A stretch of DNA of 64,000 bases from Bacteroidaceae bacterium (GCA_017534815.1 JAFXVS010000037.1:1-64000), one strand, 5' to 3'. Counted from the stretch's first letter, positions 18,653-28,386 are shown. The notes: a model not told the origin generated them from the sequence alone. Program-made: numbers and translations.

Positions 18653-21289
18653 CTACTTGGCAATAGTTAGCACACCAGCAGAGAGAGCAGGAACTGAAAG
18701 CACAACATCGTTGCCTTCTGTCTTGGCGGTTGTCTTTTGGAGTGCGACGGCTTGTTTGTTCTCCATGCTGTTGGCTACTGTCAACGAACCTGGTGCATAA
18801 TACTCGAAAGCGGCACCCTTGACAGCTGGCCAGTCGCCTTTGATGCGCAGCGTGGCAGGCTCGTCGGTGGGGTTCACCACTTTCACAATCACTCCAGAAC
18901 CATTCTCCTGCATGGTGGTGCTCACGCTTAGGTTGCCAGTCTCGCCGCTGTAGGCCAGACGGTACTTGGAGAAGTGGTCGTACCAGAGTTCAGTCACTTG
19001 GCAGTTAGGAGCCTTGAACAGATCCTTGTAGTCGAAGTTGATGAAGGCATTGTTCCAGTCGGGCGCATCGGTGCGTCGGATGAACAGCGCTGCAGCACCC
19101 ATCGCCACTACGTCGCGCGCCTCGCACATGTTGAGGAATCCGCCTGCAAACAGACCTGTGCGCCAGTCGATGCTGTTCAGGTTCCACTCGGAGATGAAGA
19201 GCTTGATGTTCGGATTGGGACTCTCGGCAATCATCTTGGCATAGCGGTCATACTGCTGACCCAATCGTACGGGACCTGTGGCGTAACCACCCTGCTGCTC
19301 ATAGTGGTGCAGGCTCAGGTAGTCAAAGTAATTGCCGCTGCGTTGGATGAACTGTTCATCCTCCTGAAATCCTCCGCAGGCGATAATCTTGATGGATGGG
19401 TCTATCTTCCGCATCGCGGTGCTGAAGTCACGCACACACTTCTCATAGCGGTCGATACCCATCTCCCACATCTCATTGTCTATCTCCCAGTATTTCACGT
19501 TGTACGGCTCTGGATGTCCGTTGGCAGCACGCTTCGCACCCCATTCGTCGGTAGCGGGGGCATTGCAGTAGCGCAACCAGTTCACCGCATCCTGAAGAAT
19601 TTGGTCATACTCCTCAGCAGGACGCTCGAACTTCACACTCACCACGATAATCGGCTCGGAATTCACCTCGCGGCAGAAACGGATGAACTCATCGGTGCCA
19701 AAGCAGTTCTGGTCGTAGTCCATCCACATCCAGTGTGCCCAACGTTCACGGTTCTCCTGCGGACCAATACCCCATTTCCAGTCATACTGAGCCACGTAGC
19801 CACCGCCCGGCCAACGTAGACAGGTGGGATGCAGTTCCTTGACAGCCTGCAGGATATCGGGACGGAAACCACCCAGATTGAGACCCGTCTGGGTCGTCAT
19901 CGTAGCCATATCAACTTGTACCGTTCCGTTCTTCACCATGATGACGAAATCAGCATCACAGCTAACCTTAGTAATCTTCCTAATGATCTGGGCGTTGTGT
20001 TGATCGGCGGCGCTGCGCTGTGCCTCACTTAACTCGAAACCAACGCTATCCTCGGAGATTCGGAGTTCTCCTTCGATTCTCTCGGGAACAAGCGTAAACT
20101 CATATTTCTTCCAATCCTTGCTCACCTTAAATGACTGGCGGGCGATAATATTGCCTTTCGTACTGCGCAGTCCGACAATCAGCTCTCCCTTACCTTTTGC
20201 ATAGATGGAGCCTACAAAGTTCTCGCCATCAACGTCCAGTGGTCCTTGGAAAATGCCAGCCTCCGTCTTTCCTGCTGTAATCTCCTGTGAATAGCGCATA
20301 TTCACAGCATCATCCTTCACGAGACGGTATTTTCCACCCTCGCCGAAAGCCGTCCATTGCTGGGCAACGGCAGGAATCTGAACGTCGCCAGGAGTGCCCT
20401 CAAACAAAGTCTTTCCATCAGCAGCTGTCAGCTTGATGTTGCGATAGGTGGCTTCCGTGTAATTCACCCAGAAGGTCACGAAATTCTGTTCAGCCTTCTC
20501 CAATTTGTCATAGCTGACCACTTCCTTGCCGTCCCAATAGACGGTCACCTTGCTGCCTCGACTCTCGATGCGCAGCTTGTGCCACTTCTGCTCCTCGTTC
20601 ACCTGCTCTTTGGTAGCAGGAGCCGATACCAATGGGGTGAGTGTATTCATGCGACGTCCAGGACGTCCACCAAAACCTTGCATCTCGCGCACTTCCATCT
20701 GGCAGATAGAGAAATCGGCTGTGGCACTTTGTTGTTGCAGCCGGGCACGTGCGGCAGCCTCATTGGCTGCATCAATCTGCGACTGGGTCTGTGCAGGAGT
20801 GAACGTGCGGCTCTCATAATAAGGGTCGTGGATGCGGACAAAATACGGGGTGCCGTCGGCCTTGTTGCGGAAAGCGAAACGGATGTCCATCAGACCACCG
20901 CTCCAGCTGCGTCTTGCCAGCTTGTACGCACGCCAGTTGACGTCCATCGTCAGGTCAAAGTCACACGTGTTGATGCTGTCAATCTTGAGTGGCTGTTCGT
21001 AACGGGTGGGGGAGTGCAGGATCATGTCATCATCCATGAACCATCCGTCAAAATAGCCGTCACGTGGGTGAATGCCCGGATACTGCTCTGGCTCGAACGA
21101 ACGCTCCTGGATGAGTTCCTGCCAGACACCATTGTTGGCACTGAAATAGATATGTTCGAAGAGCTGTCCATAGAGCATCTCATCGATGATTCCTGAGGGC
21201 TGCTTGCTCTCAACCGTGATTGCATACTCACTTTGGGCTCTGGCGACCATTCCAATCGCCAGCAATGCCAACAATAATGTCCTTTTCAT
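18653..21289 (-). CDS. Secreted alpha-L-arabinofuranosidase, GH51 family
   Basis: The 878-residue enzyme removes arabinose side chains from arabinoxylan or arabinan. It has a signal peptide (MKRTLLLALLAIGMVARA), so it acts in the periplasm or at the surface. The GH51 core shows LRWPGGGYVAQYDWKWGIGP, the acid/base E606 in KYWEIDNEMW, and the nucleophile E701 in LFISEWNL. A beta-sandwich C-terminus follows. Between the first strand (GQLFEHIYFS, near residue 43) and the core lies an insertion of about 300 residues. It includes a segment resembling DUF1080/LamG-like folds (WHKLRIESRGSKVTVYWDGK) and then a carbohydrate-binding-like region. The esterase gene lies 43 bp upstream and probably shares its transcript. 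Confidence 0.93.
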   Translation of the reverse strand: MKRTLLLALLAIGMVARAQSEYAITVESKQPSGIIDEMLYGQLFEHIYFSANNGVWQELIQERSFEPEQYPGIHPRDGYFDGWFMDDDMILHSPTRYEQPLKIDSINTCDFDLTMDVNWRAYKLARRSWSGGLMDIRFAFRNKADGTPYFVRIHDPYYESRTFTPAQTQSQIDAANEAAARARLQQQSATADFSICQMEVREMQGFGGRPGRRMNTLTPLVSAPATKEQVNEEQKWHKLRIESRGSKVTVYWDGKEVVSYDKLEKAEQNFVTFWVNYTEATYRNIKLTAADGKTLFEGTPGDVQIPAVAQQWTAFGEGGKYRLVKDDAVNMRYSQEITAGKTEAGIFQGPLDVDGENFVGSIYAKGKGELIVGLRSTKGNIIARQSFKVSKDWKKYEFTLVPERIEGELRISEDSVGFELSEAQRSAADQHNAQIIRKITKVSCDADFVIMVKNGTVQVDMATMTTQTGLNLGGFRPDILQAVKELHPTCLRWPGGGYVAQYDWKWGIGPQENRERWAHWMWMDYDQNCFGTDEFIRFCREVNSEPIIVVSVKFERPAEEYDQILQDAVNWLRYCNAPATDEWGAKRAANGHPEPYNVKYWEIDNEMWEMGIDRYEKCVRDFSTAMRKIDPSIKIIACGGFQEDEQFIQRSGNYFDYLSLHHYEQQGGYATGPVRLGQQYDRYAKMIAESPNPNIKLFISEWNLNSIDWRTGLFAGGFLNMCEARDVVAMGAAALFIRRTDAPDWNNAFINFDYKDLFKAPNCQVTELWYDHFSKYRLAYSGETGNLSVSTTMQENGSGVIVKVVNPTDEPATLRIKGDWPAVKGAAFEYYAPGSLTVANSMENKQAVALQKTTAKTEGNDVVLSVPALSAGVLTIAK

Positions 21290-21332
21290 GTTTATGTTGT
21301 TTGGGTTGCTTTGAATCCAGTCCTATTACTAT

Positions 21333-22394
21333 CTATTTGAAATTCTTTCGAACGCCCTGCCACTCAGGGAACTTCATCTTCAGGTATTCATCATCGAGGA
21401 AAAGGGCTGCTTGACCCACCTGACCCTTCAGTTGCCAGTCGAGCCACTTCACCACCGCCTTCGCGTAGTTGCCGCCATACTTCTCATAATAGGTGCCGCT
21501 GTGACCATCCTTCGAGTTCAGCATCACCACAGGGATGTTGTCAGCAATGCGCTCATAGTCTTTCTGTGCATTGGCGTATGCGATGTCGCCAGGGCCACCA
21601 ATCATATAGAACATCGGCTGGTGCAGGTTCTTAAGCTTTTCCTTCGTCGTACCCATCATCTCCATGTCGCCGATGCCAGAGTTCAGCATCACGCAGGTCT
21701 TGATGCGTGGATCGTGCGCAACACCCAATACTTGTGAACCTCCGCACGACTGACCCATCGCAGCCACATGGTCGAGATTCAGACAATGGTAGTATTCCGA
21801 CCCTTGGGTTGCATTCTGGTCTGTCAGCCAATCCAGCACCTCCAGCAGCATCTTTGGATACGTGCTGAACTGTGGGGCAGCAGGTTGCTTCTGCTTCTTG
21901 GTTTTCTTTGCCTTCTTGGCAGCCTCTTCCCTTTCTTTGGCTTGCTGCTCCTGACGAGCCTTGATTTCCTCTGGGGTTAGAGGCAGAATCTTTTCGCCAT
22001 TCGCCATAATCACCTCACCCTTGGTCTCTGGATAGGCCGATTTCAGTACGCCCCTCCATTGTGCCATCACATCCTCCTCGTCATACGGTCCTATGGCTGC
22101 TGCCACATATCCGTAGGATGCCACCTCGCTCAACAGCAAGCGCATCTCCACATTGTTGTTGAAACAGGCGCCGTTAGCATAGACAATCACGGGTAGTGTA
22201 CCCTGTTTGGCCACCACTTCCTTCAGGTTCTGCGGACGATAAACCGTAAAGCCTGGGCAGGAGGCATCGCCCACCACCTCCGACTTGAACGGTCCTGTAC
22301 CGCCTTCTTCCACAATCTGCTTTTTCTCTGTCTGGGCATTCATCAGCCCTACACTTGCGATGACCGTCATCGCTGCGACTAATAATCTCTTCAT
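21333..22394 (-). CDS. Secreted alpha/beta hydrolase, probable esterase
   Basis: The 353-residue product has a signal peptide (MKRLLVAAMTVIASVGLMNA) and an alpha/beta-hydrolase core with nucleophile S216 in MGQSCGGSQ. A later GGPGDIAY supplies a likely acid, and KDGHSGTYYEKYGG a likely histidine. A charged Lys/Glu-rich stretch (residues ~145-165, with AKKAKKTKKQKQP) interrupts the domain and is probably a surface loop. Related secreted hydrolases act on acetyl or feruloyl esters of hemicellulose. Its place just before a GH51 arabinofuranosidase fits that role, but the substrate is inferred from the neighbour only. Confidence 0.8.
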   Translation of the reverse strand: MKRLLVAAMTVIASVGLMNAQTEKKQIVEEGGTGPFKSEVVGDASCPGFTVYRPQNLKEVVAKQGTLPVIVYANGACFNNNVEMRLLLSEVASYGYVAAAIGPYDEEDVMAQWRGVLKSAYPETKGEVIMANGEKILPLTPEEIKARQEQQAKEREEAAKKAKKTKKQKQPAAPQFSTYPKMLLEVLDWLTDQNATQGSEYYHCLNLDHVAAMGQSCGGSQVLGVAHDPRIKTCVMLNSGIGDMEMMGTTKEKLKNLHQPMFYMIGGPGDIAYANAQKDYERIADNIPVVMLNSKDGHSGTYYEKYGGNYAKAVVKWLDWQLKGQVGQAALFLDDEYLKMKFPEWQGVRKNFK

Positions 22395-22445
22395 GATCCT
22401 ATTGTTTTAATTGTAATTACCTGTTGTTGTTTCTGATTTTGCCGA

Positions 22446-22478
22446 CAAAAGTACAAAAAAACTCCGAAATCTTGTCAA
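22446..22478 (-). promoter_or_regulatory. Promoter for the esterase-GH51 operon
   Basis: On the minus strand TACTTTTG (22446-22453) fits TAnnTTTG, with a TTG at 22476-22478, 22 bp upstream. The leader would be about 45 nt. Confidence 0.65.
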
Positions 22479-22922
22479 TCTGAACACAAAGATTATCTAT
22501 TTCTGTCCGCTTTCGCTCAAAAACTTCAAAAATCTAAGTCAAAAATCCCCAAATAATGATGTGTCTTTTTCTATCATGAAACAGGCCTCTGATACATGAA
22601 CTTCCAATTTTGAAACATTGGGGATGATAAGAGCTTTCTTTTGTGGGTAGATGAAGGAGAATGGAGCCTTCTTTGCAATCGGTTGAAAGAGAGTCCTTTC
22701 TGAAGGTCTTGTGAATTATTTGTAAAATTTTTGGAGAGGGAAAGTGAAAATGTGAATTTTTTGTGAATTCATTTTCTTGGTGTTTTTGGGAAAAAGGCTT
22801 ACCTTTGCAGTATCAAATGTTAAAATCGGAAAAAAGTGGCATGTTCTTGTTTATATCTGGCTCACTTATACGTTATAGAAGCAGAATGAGATAAGAACAA
22901 CAAAACTAAAACCAATAGCGAT
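22454..22922. other. Intergenic region between divergent genes, 469 bp
   Basis: It holds the esterase promoter at its left end and a promoter for the YD-repeat gene at its right end. The middle contains a 28-bp segment (22584-22611) repeated almost exactly at 30761-30788, and TTTTCTTGGTGTTTT (22773-22787), which is repeated there as well. In one frame the first copy reads ...YHETGL and a stop, so it may be the remnant of a gene end. No full-length gene was seen. Confidence 0.6.
22777..22807 (+). promoter_or_regulatory. Promoter for the YD-repeat gene (TTG, 20 bp, TACCTTTG)
   Basis: TTG at 22777-22779 and TACCTTTG at 22800-22807 match the Bacteroidetes consensus. The leader is about 110 nt. 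Confidence 0.7.
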
Positions 22923-24425
22923 ATGAAGAAGCTATCTTTTACTTTTATCCTGCTGGCTCTTGTGCAAATCGCTTGGGCACAGGAGAACAAACAGTACACG
23001 GAACGCCTTGACAGCATCATCACAAGTCTGGTGTTTGGCCGTCCGATGAAGTATGTGTTTCACTACGATAATGAGGGTCGTCTGTCGGAAATGATTGAAT
23101 ATTCAAGGTTGAAAGAGGAATGGACGGATCCCTTCAGAAGTATATACACTTATGATGAGAATGGTAGAATAACCATCGTGACAACCACTTCAATGGATGA
23201 GAAGAGAGGGAACGCACCTTATCGCGAAAGGGCTGAATATGATGACAAAGGAAGGCTTGCCTTATGGGTGTACGAGATGTACTCGAAAGATGATGATAAA
23301 TGGTACGGAACAAGCCACCACACCTCCCGCAAATATGAGTATGATGCCCAAGGGAATAGAACTTCCATGACCGACTTTTTCAGAATCTTCGATAACAGAC
23401 AAAGGAATAGCCGGAGGTATGAAATGGAATATGACAAAGGGGGACGTTTGATCACTCAGCGTGAATATGAGAATGATTATCACAACAATACCGACGGCAA
23501 AGAGTGTCTTCGCCATACTTACCACTACGTTTACGACAAGCAGGGGAACCTCATAGAGGCCAAACGTTACGATGGCGAGTCTGGCGACAAGAAGGCAGAC
23601 GCAGACCAGACCATCAGGAAGACCTACGACCAGCAAGGTCGGGTCACCACGATGACGAGGAACATGAGAAGAGGACTGGGCAGCAAGGAGGAATACTGCT
23701 ACGATCCTCGCGGCAATCTCATCCAGATCGTCACCTCCCACCTGTCCGATGGAGCGTGGGAACATTGGCAAAGCATGACTTTCAGCTACGACATGAGCAC
23801 ACCTGTATCCTCCGTCATGGGACTCTCCTGTCCTGAGGTGCTCTGCAACGACTATGCCCTGAAGAATCGGCTCAACCTGACCAGCAAGCCCATCAGCGTT
23901 TCTGTCAACGAGGTGGGCACCGCTCGCTACAACCCACGCTATCACGACGAAGCCACCTACTATTACTCTCCCATCGAAGAACCCGTCCTGACCCAAGCCT
24001 TGAGCCAAATGGACTTTGTGAAGCGTTACAACTATCTGGTCAAGCTCTCAGGTGAGGTCATCAAGCACTTCGGTTCTGGCTACTATCGCGAGTACAAGGA
24101 ACCCACGATTTCCGAACTGAGGGTCTTCTCCGACAGCGCTCATGCTCAACAATATCCAGAGGTCAAGCGCAACATCGGTCGGAAATATTACATCGTCACT
24201 TTCCCCTGCGACAACAGCCAGGAGCGACTCGAATGGAACTATGCCGCCAAAGTGGAAATCTGGGACGATGATGGCGAACCCAAGGGGGTGATGTTCGGGC
24301 ATGGTTTGGGTATTCACTTTTCTTTCCGTTCCTACCGTGATTGGCTGAAGATGGGCATCAAGGAAGACGAAACTATGCCCTATCAATCCTATATCTTCAA
24401 ACCCGAAAAGATTGGGAGTGAATGA
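22923..24425 (+). CDS. Secreted YD/RHS-like repeat protein
   Basis: The 500-residue product begins with a signal peptide (MKKLSFTFILLALVQIAWAQ). Residues ~45-275 hold about eight YD-type repeats of the form YDxxGRL/GNL (YDNEGRL, YDENGRI, YDDKGRL, YDAQGNR, YDKGGRL, YDKQGNL, YDQQGRV, YDPRGNL), as in RHS proteins. There is no RHS core or toxin domain; the C-terminal ~200 residues are unlike anything I recognise. The repeats probably fold into a beta-sheet tube or solenoid at the cell surface. Its stop overlaps the next start (ATGA), so it is co-translated with the large MG2-like protein. The function is unknown. Confidence 0.8.
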   Translation: MKKLSFTFILLALVQIAWAQENKQYTERLDSIITSLVFGRPMKYVFHYDNEGRLSEMIEYSRLKEEWTDPFRSIYTYDENGRITIVTTTSMDEKRGNAPYRERAEYDDKGRLALWVYEMYSKDDDKWYGTSHHTSRKYEYDAQGNRTSMTDFFRIFDNRQRNSRRYEMEYDKGGRLITQREYENDYHNNTDGKECLRHTYHYVYDKQGNLIEAKRYDGESGDKKADADQTIRKTYDQQGRVTTMTRNMRRGLGSKEEYCYDPRGNLIQIVTSHLSDGAWEHWQSMTFSYDMSTPVSSVMGLSCPEVLCNDYALKNRLNLTSKPISVSVNEVGTARYNPRYHDEATYYYSPIEEPVLTQALSQMDFVKRYNYLVKLSGEVIKHFGSGYYREYKEPTISELRVFSDSAHAQQYPEVKRNIGRKYYIVTFPCDNSQERLEWNYAAKVEIWDDDGEPKGVMFGHGLGIHFSFRSYRDWLKMGIKEDETMPYQSYIFKPEKIGSE

Positions 24426-26944
24426 AAAGACGGTTCTTATACATATTATTACTGATGCTGACCGCCTCCTCGCTCTATGCTCAGAGTGAGGAGAGCACTC
24501 GCATCTTGTCGTACCTCCAGAAGGCGATGAACTTCAACAAGGTGGTGCCGCAGGAGAAGGTCTATCTGCACTTCGACAACATGGGGTATTTCGAGAACGA
24601 GACCCTGTGGTTCAAGGCATACGTGACAAGGACGGACAACGGACACCTCTCAGACCTGAGCAAGGTGCTGTATGTGGAGCTGCTCAACCCGATGGGCGAT
24701 GTCATCAGGACACATAAGTACCCCATTGATTCGTTGGGGATGTCGCATGGGGACATGAAGCTGGACACATTGCTGGGTTCTGGTTTTTACGAGGTGAGAG
24801 CCTATACCCGTTATATGACCAACTGGGGGACGAACGCAGTCTTCTCTCGTGTCTTCCCCGTCTTCAAGAAACCCAAAACAGAGGGCGATTATTCGGATTT
24901 GAACATCAATGGCGGTTTGTACAAGCATCGAGAACCCAACAATCGTGACAAGACGGATTCGCTCTATCTGGAAACCATTAACAATGGTATCGATGTGCGC
25001 AATTTGATGACTACCGTCAGCGCGCAGTTCTATCCGGAAGGGGGAGATCTGGTTGTGGGGAAACGGTGCCGTGTGGCGATGATGGTCGTTGATGATAATG
25101 GACGCCCCTACGAGAGTGAAGGTTTCGTGATGAACGAGGCGGGTGATGTGTTGGCGTCTGTTGAGACAGACTCACTTGGCAAGGGATTGTTTGAGGTGGT
25201 GCCAGACTCAGGAAAACTCACCTTCCAAATACGGAACCTCAAGAAGAGTGGAAAGAATCAGGTGCAGTATTTCACATTGCCTCAAGCTAGGAGAGAAGGG
25301 TGCGCCCTCAAGGTGGATGCCGTCAATGAGCAGATGCTTGCCACACTCCAATGCACAGATGGTATCTGTGGCAATATGCTGGGCTATGTACTGATGCACA
25401 ACGGCAACATTATTCGATGTGACACCATCAATGCGATGCCTCTGATGGAGATTGAACTGGACAGACAGGCGATGCCGGAGGGTGTGAACCAAATGACGGT
25501 CTTTAACAGTCGGGGCGAAATCATGGCCGAGAGGCTTTTCTTCATCTGTCCCCAACCTGATAAGGAGGACAGCATACGTGTCACCATCATGACTCAGAAA
25601 CTGAAACCCTGCGGAAGGGTGGAGATGGAACTGCACACAAGACCCAACGCCAACCTGTCCTTCTCAGCAATGGACGCGCATAATATGACCAACGGCAAGC
25701 AGGGGAACATGAAGACGTGGATGCTCTTGTCCTCTGAAGTGAGGGGCTATATTCATAACGTCGATTATTACTTCGAAGCAGATGATCAAGAACATCGCCA
25801 AAGTGCCGACCTGCTGATGCTGACCCAGGGGTGGAGACGTTACGACTGGCGCCTGATGTCAGAGAGATACACCTTCCGTAAGGCACAGCCTATCGAAGAC
25901 AAGTTCTATCTGAATGGGCAATTAAGGGTCTATAGGAAGCGAAACCCTGTTGCAGGTGTGCATCTTCAGGCCATTCTATACAACAAATACGGTCAGAGTA
26001 TGATTGGCGACACGAGGACTGACTCTCTGGGCAACTATGCATTCAAGATGCCGTTTGTGGAGGGAGAATGGAAGATGTGCATCTATACAGCGAGAGATAC
26101 GAAGGGAGGTGAGAAGATTAAGACCTATTATGTGGGGATTGACCGGCAATTCTCTCCCACTCCAAGATATATCACCCCAACGGAGGCTGAAATCCTGCAT
26201 CCGCTTTCGCCCAATGCCTTTGTGAAGAAGCCCTTTCAAGAGTTGGAAGAGGAAGATGAGTTCATCCCCATCACCCAGAGAAATCATATGTTGCAGAATG
26301 TGACCGTGAAGGCAAAGAAGCGCTACTTCACCAACGATGACTGGAAGTTCAAGAACGAGGCGTATGGTCGTCAGTATGCAACCCTTTACTACAATGCCGA
26401 CCGAGAACGGGATGATGCCCTCGACAGAGGGGAAGAGGTTCCATATCTTTTCAGTTTCTTGAATAAGAAGAACTCGCTTTTTTATTACAATGAGAAGAAC
26501 TGGACAGAAGAACCTATGTATGATGGGCGGCGTATCAACTGGATTCTGGACAATGGAGAACGTCCCAATCTCGATGTCACGCCAGAGGAACTGTGGTTGG
26601 ATGACATTAAATCCATCTATATTGCGCCAGGCGATCCTCGTGTGATGGATAGCAGAACAAATATCTATTTATATCTGCATACTGTATTCACTACAGCGAG
26701 CAACAAAGGCATCCGTCGCACCTACTTTGATGGGTTCAACCAGGCCTCCACCTTTCAGATGGAGGACTACAGCGTGATTCCCCCGATGGCAGACTTCCGT
26801 CGCACCATCTATTGGCAGCCCAACATCACCACCGATTCCCAAGGCACAGCCAAGGTGGATTTCTTCAACAACTCCACTTGCGAGGAGATGTACATCAGTG
26901 TGGAAGGGATGACCCCGGACGGAAAAGTGTTGGTGAATGAATGA
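24422..26944 (+). CDS. Secreted macroglobulin-like (MG2-type) protein of unknown function
   Basis: The 840-residue product has a signal peptide (MKRRFLYILLLMLTASSLYAQ). Residues ~40-135 (EKVYLHFDNMGYF, ETLWFKAYV, GSGFYEVRAYTRYM) look like an alpha-2-macroglobulin MG2 fold. An immunoglobulin-like or carboxypeptidase-regulatory-like segment lies near residues 500-560 (NGQLRVYRKRNPVAGVHLQA). The last ~60 residues (RRTIYWQPNITTDSQGTAKV) resemble later macroglobulin domains. No thioester motif (CGEQ) was seen, so it is not a classical protease trap. Such proteins are common in Bacteroidetes, sometimes near TonB-dependent systems. It overlaps the YD-repeat gene by 4 bp. Confidence 0.75.
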   Translation: MKRRFLYILLLMLTASSLYAQSEESTRILSYLQKAMNFNKVVPQEKVYLHFDNMGYFENETLWFKAYVTRTDNGHLSDLSKVLYVELLNPMGDVIRTHKYPIDSLGMSHGDMKLDTLLGSGFYEVRAYTRYMTNWGTNAVFSRVFPVFKKPKTEGDYSDLNINGGLYKHREPNNRDKTDSLYLETINNGIDVRNLMTTVSAQFYPEGGDLVVGKRCRVAMMVVDDNGRPYESEGFVMNEAGDVLASVETDSLGKGLFEVVPDSGKLTFQIRNLKKSGKNQVQYFTLPQARREGCALKVDAVNEQMLATLQCTDGICGNMLGYVLMHNGNIIRCDTINAMPLMEIELDRQAMPEGVNQMTVFNSRGEIMAERLFFICPQPDKEDSIRVTIMTQKLKPCGRVEMELHTRPNANLSFSAMDAHNMTNGKQGNMKTWMLLSSEVRGYIHNVDYYFEADDQEHRQSADLLMLTQGWRRYDWRLMSERYTFRKAQPIEDKFYLNGQLRVYRKRNPVAGVHLQAILYNKYGQSMIGDTRTDSLGNYAFKMPFVEGEWKMCIYTARDTKGGEKIKTYYVGIDRQFSPTPRYITPTEAEILHPLSPNAFVKKPFQELEEEDEFIPITQRNHMLQNVTVKAKKRYFTNDDWKFKNEAYGRQYATLYYNADRERDDALDRGEEVPYLFSFLNKKNSLFYYNEKNWTEEPMYDGRRINWILDNGERPNLDVTPEELWLDDIKSIYIAPGDPRVMDSRTNIYLYLHTVFTTASNKGIRRTYFDGFNQASTFQMEDYSVIPPMADFRRTIYWQPNITTDSQGTAKVDFFNNSTCEEMYISVEGMTPDGKVLVNE

Positions 26945-27099
26945 CGTTTGTGGTCTGAAATGAAGATTATCATCGAATGATGCCCCAACTTTTCCACCCC
27001 TTGTTCTTTCGATGATGTAACATTGGGAGTTGCAAGCATTTTGTTTTCAGTCAATTAGGCGGTGTTACATGACATTTGAACTTTTCCACACTTCAAGCG

Positions 27100-27129
27100 T
27101 TGTCGGGTCGTGAAAAAGTCGTAACTTTG
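27100..27129 (+). promoter_or_regulatory. Promoter for the first ECF sigma operon
   Basis: TTG at 27100-27102 and TAACTTTG at 27122-27129 fit the housekeeping consensus. The leader is about 100 nt. The gap 26945-27236 holds nothing else clear. Confidence 0.75.
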
Positions 27130-27236
27130 CCAGCGGAAAGCAAGAAAAACAAAATGCGCATTTCTGATTCAAAAAACTTCTTATTTTTTTATAGATTTGC
27201 TGAGAATTGGTAATATGTAGGTAGAAGACATTGACG

Positions 27237-27770
27237 ATGGAACAAAAAGAGAATCAGTTCAGGCAACTTATAGAACGATATGCGGCAGATGTGCTCTGGC
27301 TGGTGGAACGTCTCATTCCCCAGCGCGAGGATGCTGAGGATGTGGCGCAAGATGTCTTTGTTGCTGTCTATGAGAACTTGGAGAGGTTTGATGAGACGAA
27401 GGCAAGTTTTAGGACGTGGTTGATGCGTATTGCCTACTACACCGCCATCAAGCGCCTGAGGGACAAAGGGAAGGTGTCTTTTGTGGAGATGGAGGAAGAG
27501 CCTCTGGATGTCGTTGCAGAAGATGTGACTGACGAGTTATTAAGTGAGGCACCGCCTAACCGTAAGACATTGTTGGAACAGGCTGTAAGACTGTTGTCTG
27601 AGGCAGATCAACTGTTGCTGATGCTCTACTACTATCATGATAAGTCCGTCCGTGAGATTGCCTATATCACTGGTCATAAGGAGAGTTACCTGCACTCACG
27701 GTTCCAATGGCTGAGAAAGAAATTATGCACAATCATTATAAAACTTGAGAAAGATGGAAAAAAACATTAA
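27237..27770 (+). CDS. ECF-type RNA polymerase sigma factor
   Basis: The 177-residue product has sigma region 2 (ADVLWLVERLIPQREDAEDV, then AQDVFVAVYENL and FRTWLMRIAYYTAIKRLRD) and region 4 (LSEADQLLLMLYYYHDKSVR, with the HTH HKESYLHSRFQWLRKKL). The ATG at 27237 is preferred to the TTG six bases upstream. The next gene starts 17 bp before this stop and encodes a membrane protein with a cytoplasmic N-terminus, the usual pairing with an anti-sigma. The target genes are probably the secreted proteins nearby; this is inferred. Confidence 0.92.
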   Translation: MEQKENQFRQLIERYAADVLWLVERLIPQREDAEDVAQDVFVAVYENLERFDETKASFRTWLMRIAYYTAIKRLRDKGKVSFVEMEEEPLDVVAEDVTDELLSEAPPNRKTLLEQAVRLLSEADQLLLMLYYYHDKSVREIAYITGHKESYLHSRFQWLRKKLCTIIIKLEKDGKKH

Positions 27771-28386
27771 ACATAAAGATGAACTTCTATATAAGGTCAT
27801 GTGTGGGTTGGCTGAGAAAGGAGGCAAGACGAGTGTTCCCGATGGGTTTGCAGACCAAGTGATGCAGCGCATCAAGGCAAGGGAGTCTGCGAGGAAGAAC
27901 CGTGTGTGGCATCGACGCATCTGGCTCAGTGTCGGGGTGGCTGCGTCCATCGTGTTGCTGCTGTGTGTTGCATTCCAATTGTTTAGGGGCAACGTGGAAC
28001 TTACCCCCCAGCATATAGCGGAACTCCCACATGAAACTATTAAGAAGAAGGATGAGGTGAAAGCGATAAAGAATGAGGTGCCAGATGATACAGTAAAGAG
28101 CGAGCAGACTGACACTGTGAACAGGGCAAAGGAGATACAGAGAATGCCCAAACCGCCCAAGAGATATATGGCGAGAGGAGAGAAGAAAGAGGTGGTCGAA
28201 TCAGTCGCTTCTGAGAATCTTGCTGATAATGAGGTTGCAGAAGAAGATGATGAGATTTCACCCCCACAGAGCATCGCTTCGCTGATAGGGGTGGATTACG
28301 AAGATTTGAAGCGTGAGATAGAGGAGCGTGGTAGAAGAATAAAAGAAAACATAGAATTGGCGATTAATGATGAGGAGGAAGAATAA
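27754..28386 (+). CDS. Probable membrane anti-sigma factor
   Basis: The 210-residue product has a short cytoplasmic N-terminus (residues 1-54), one transmembrane helix (~56-77, WLSVGVAASIVLLLCVAFQLF), and a charged, low-complexity periplasmic part. That part contains Lys/Glu runs and a PKPPKRYMARGEKK segment, and ends in an acidic tail. No zinc-binding HxxxCxxC motif was seen, so it is not a classical ZAS anti-sigma. The role is inferred from its position: it overlaps the sigma gene by 17 bp. The ATG at 27754 is chosen over a TTG at 27745. Confidence 0.7.
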   Translation: MEKNIKHKDELLYKVMCGLAEKGGKTSVPDGFADQVMQRIKARESARKNRVWHRRIWLSVGVAASIVLLLCVAFQLFRGNVELTPQHIAELPHETIKKKDEVKAIKNEVPDDTVKSEQTDTVNRAKEIQRMPKPPKRYMARGEKKEVVESVASENLADNEVAEEDDEISPPQSIASLIGVDYEDLKREIEERGRRIKENIELAINDEEEE

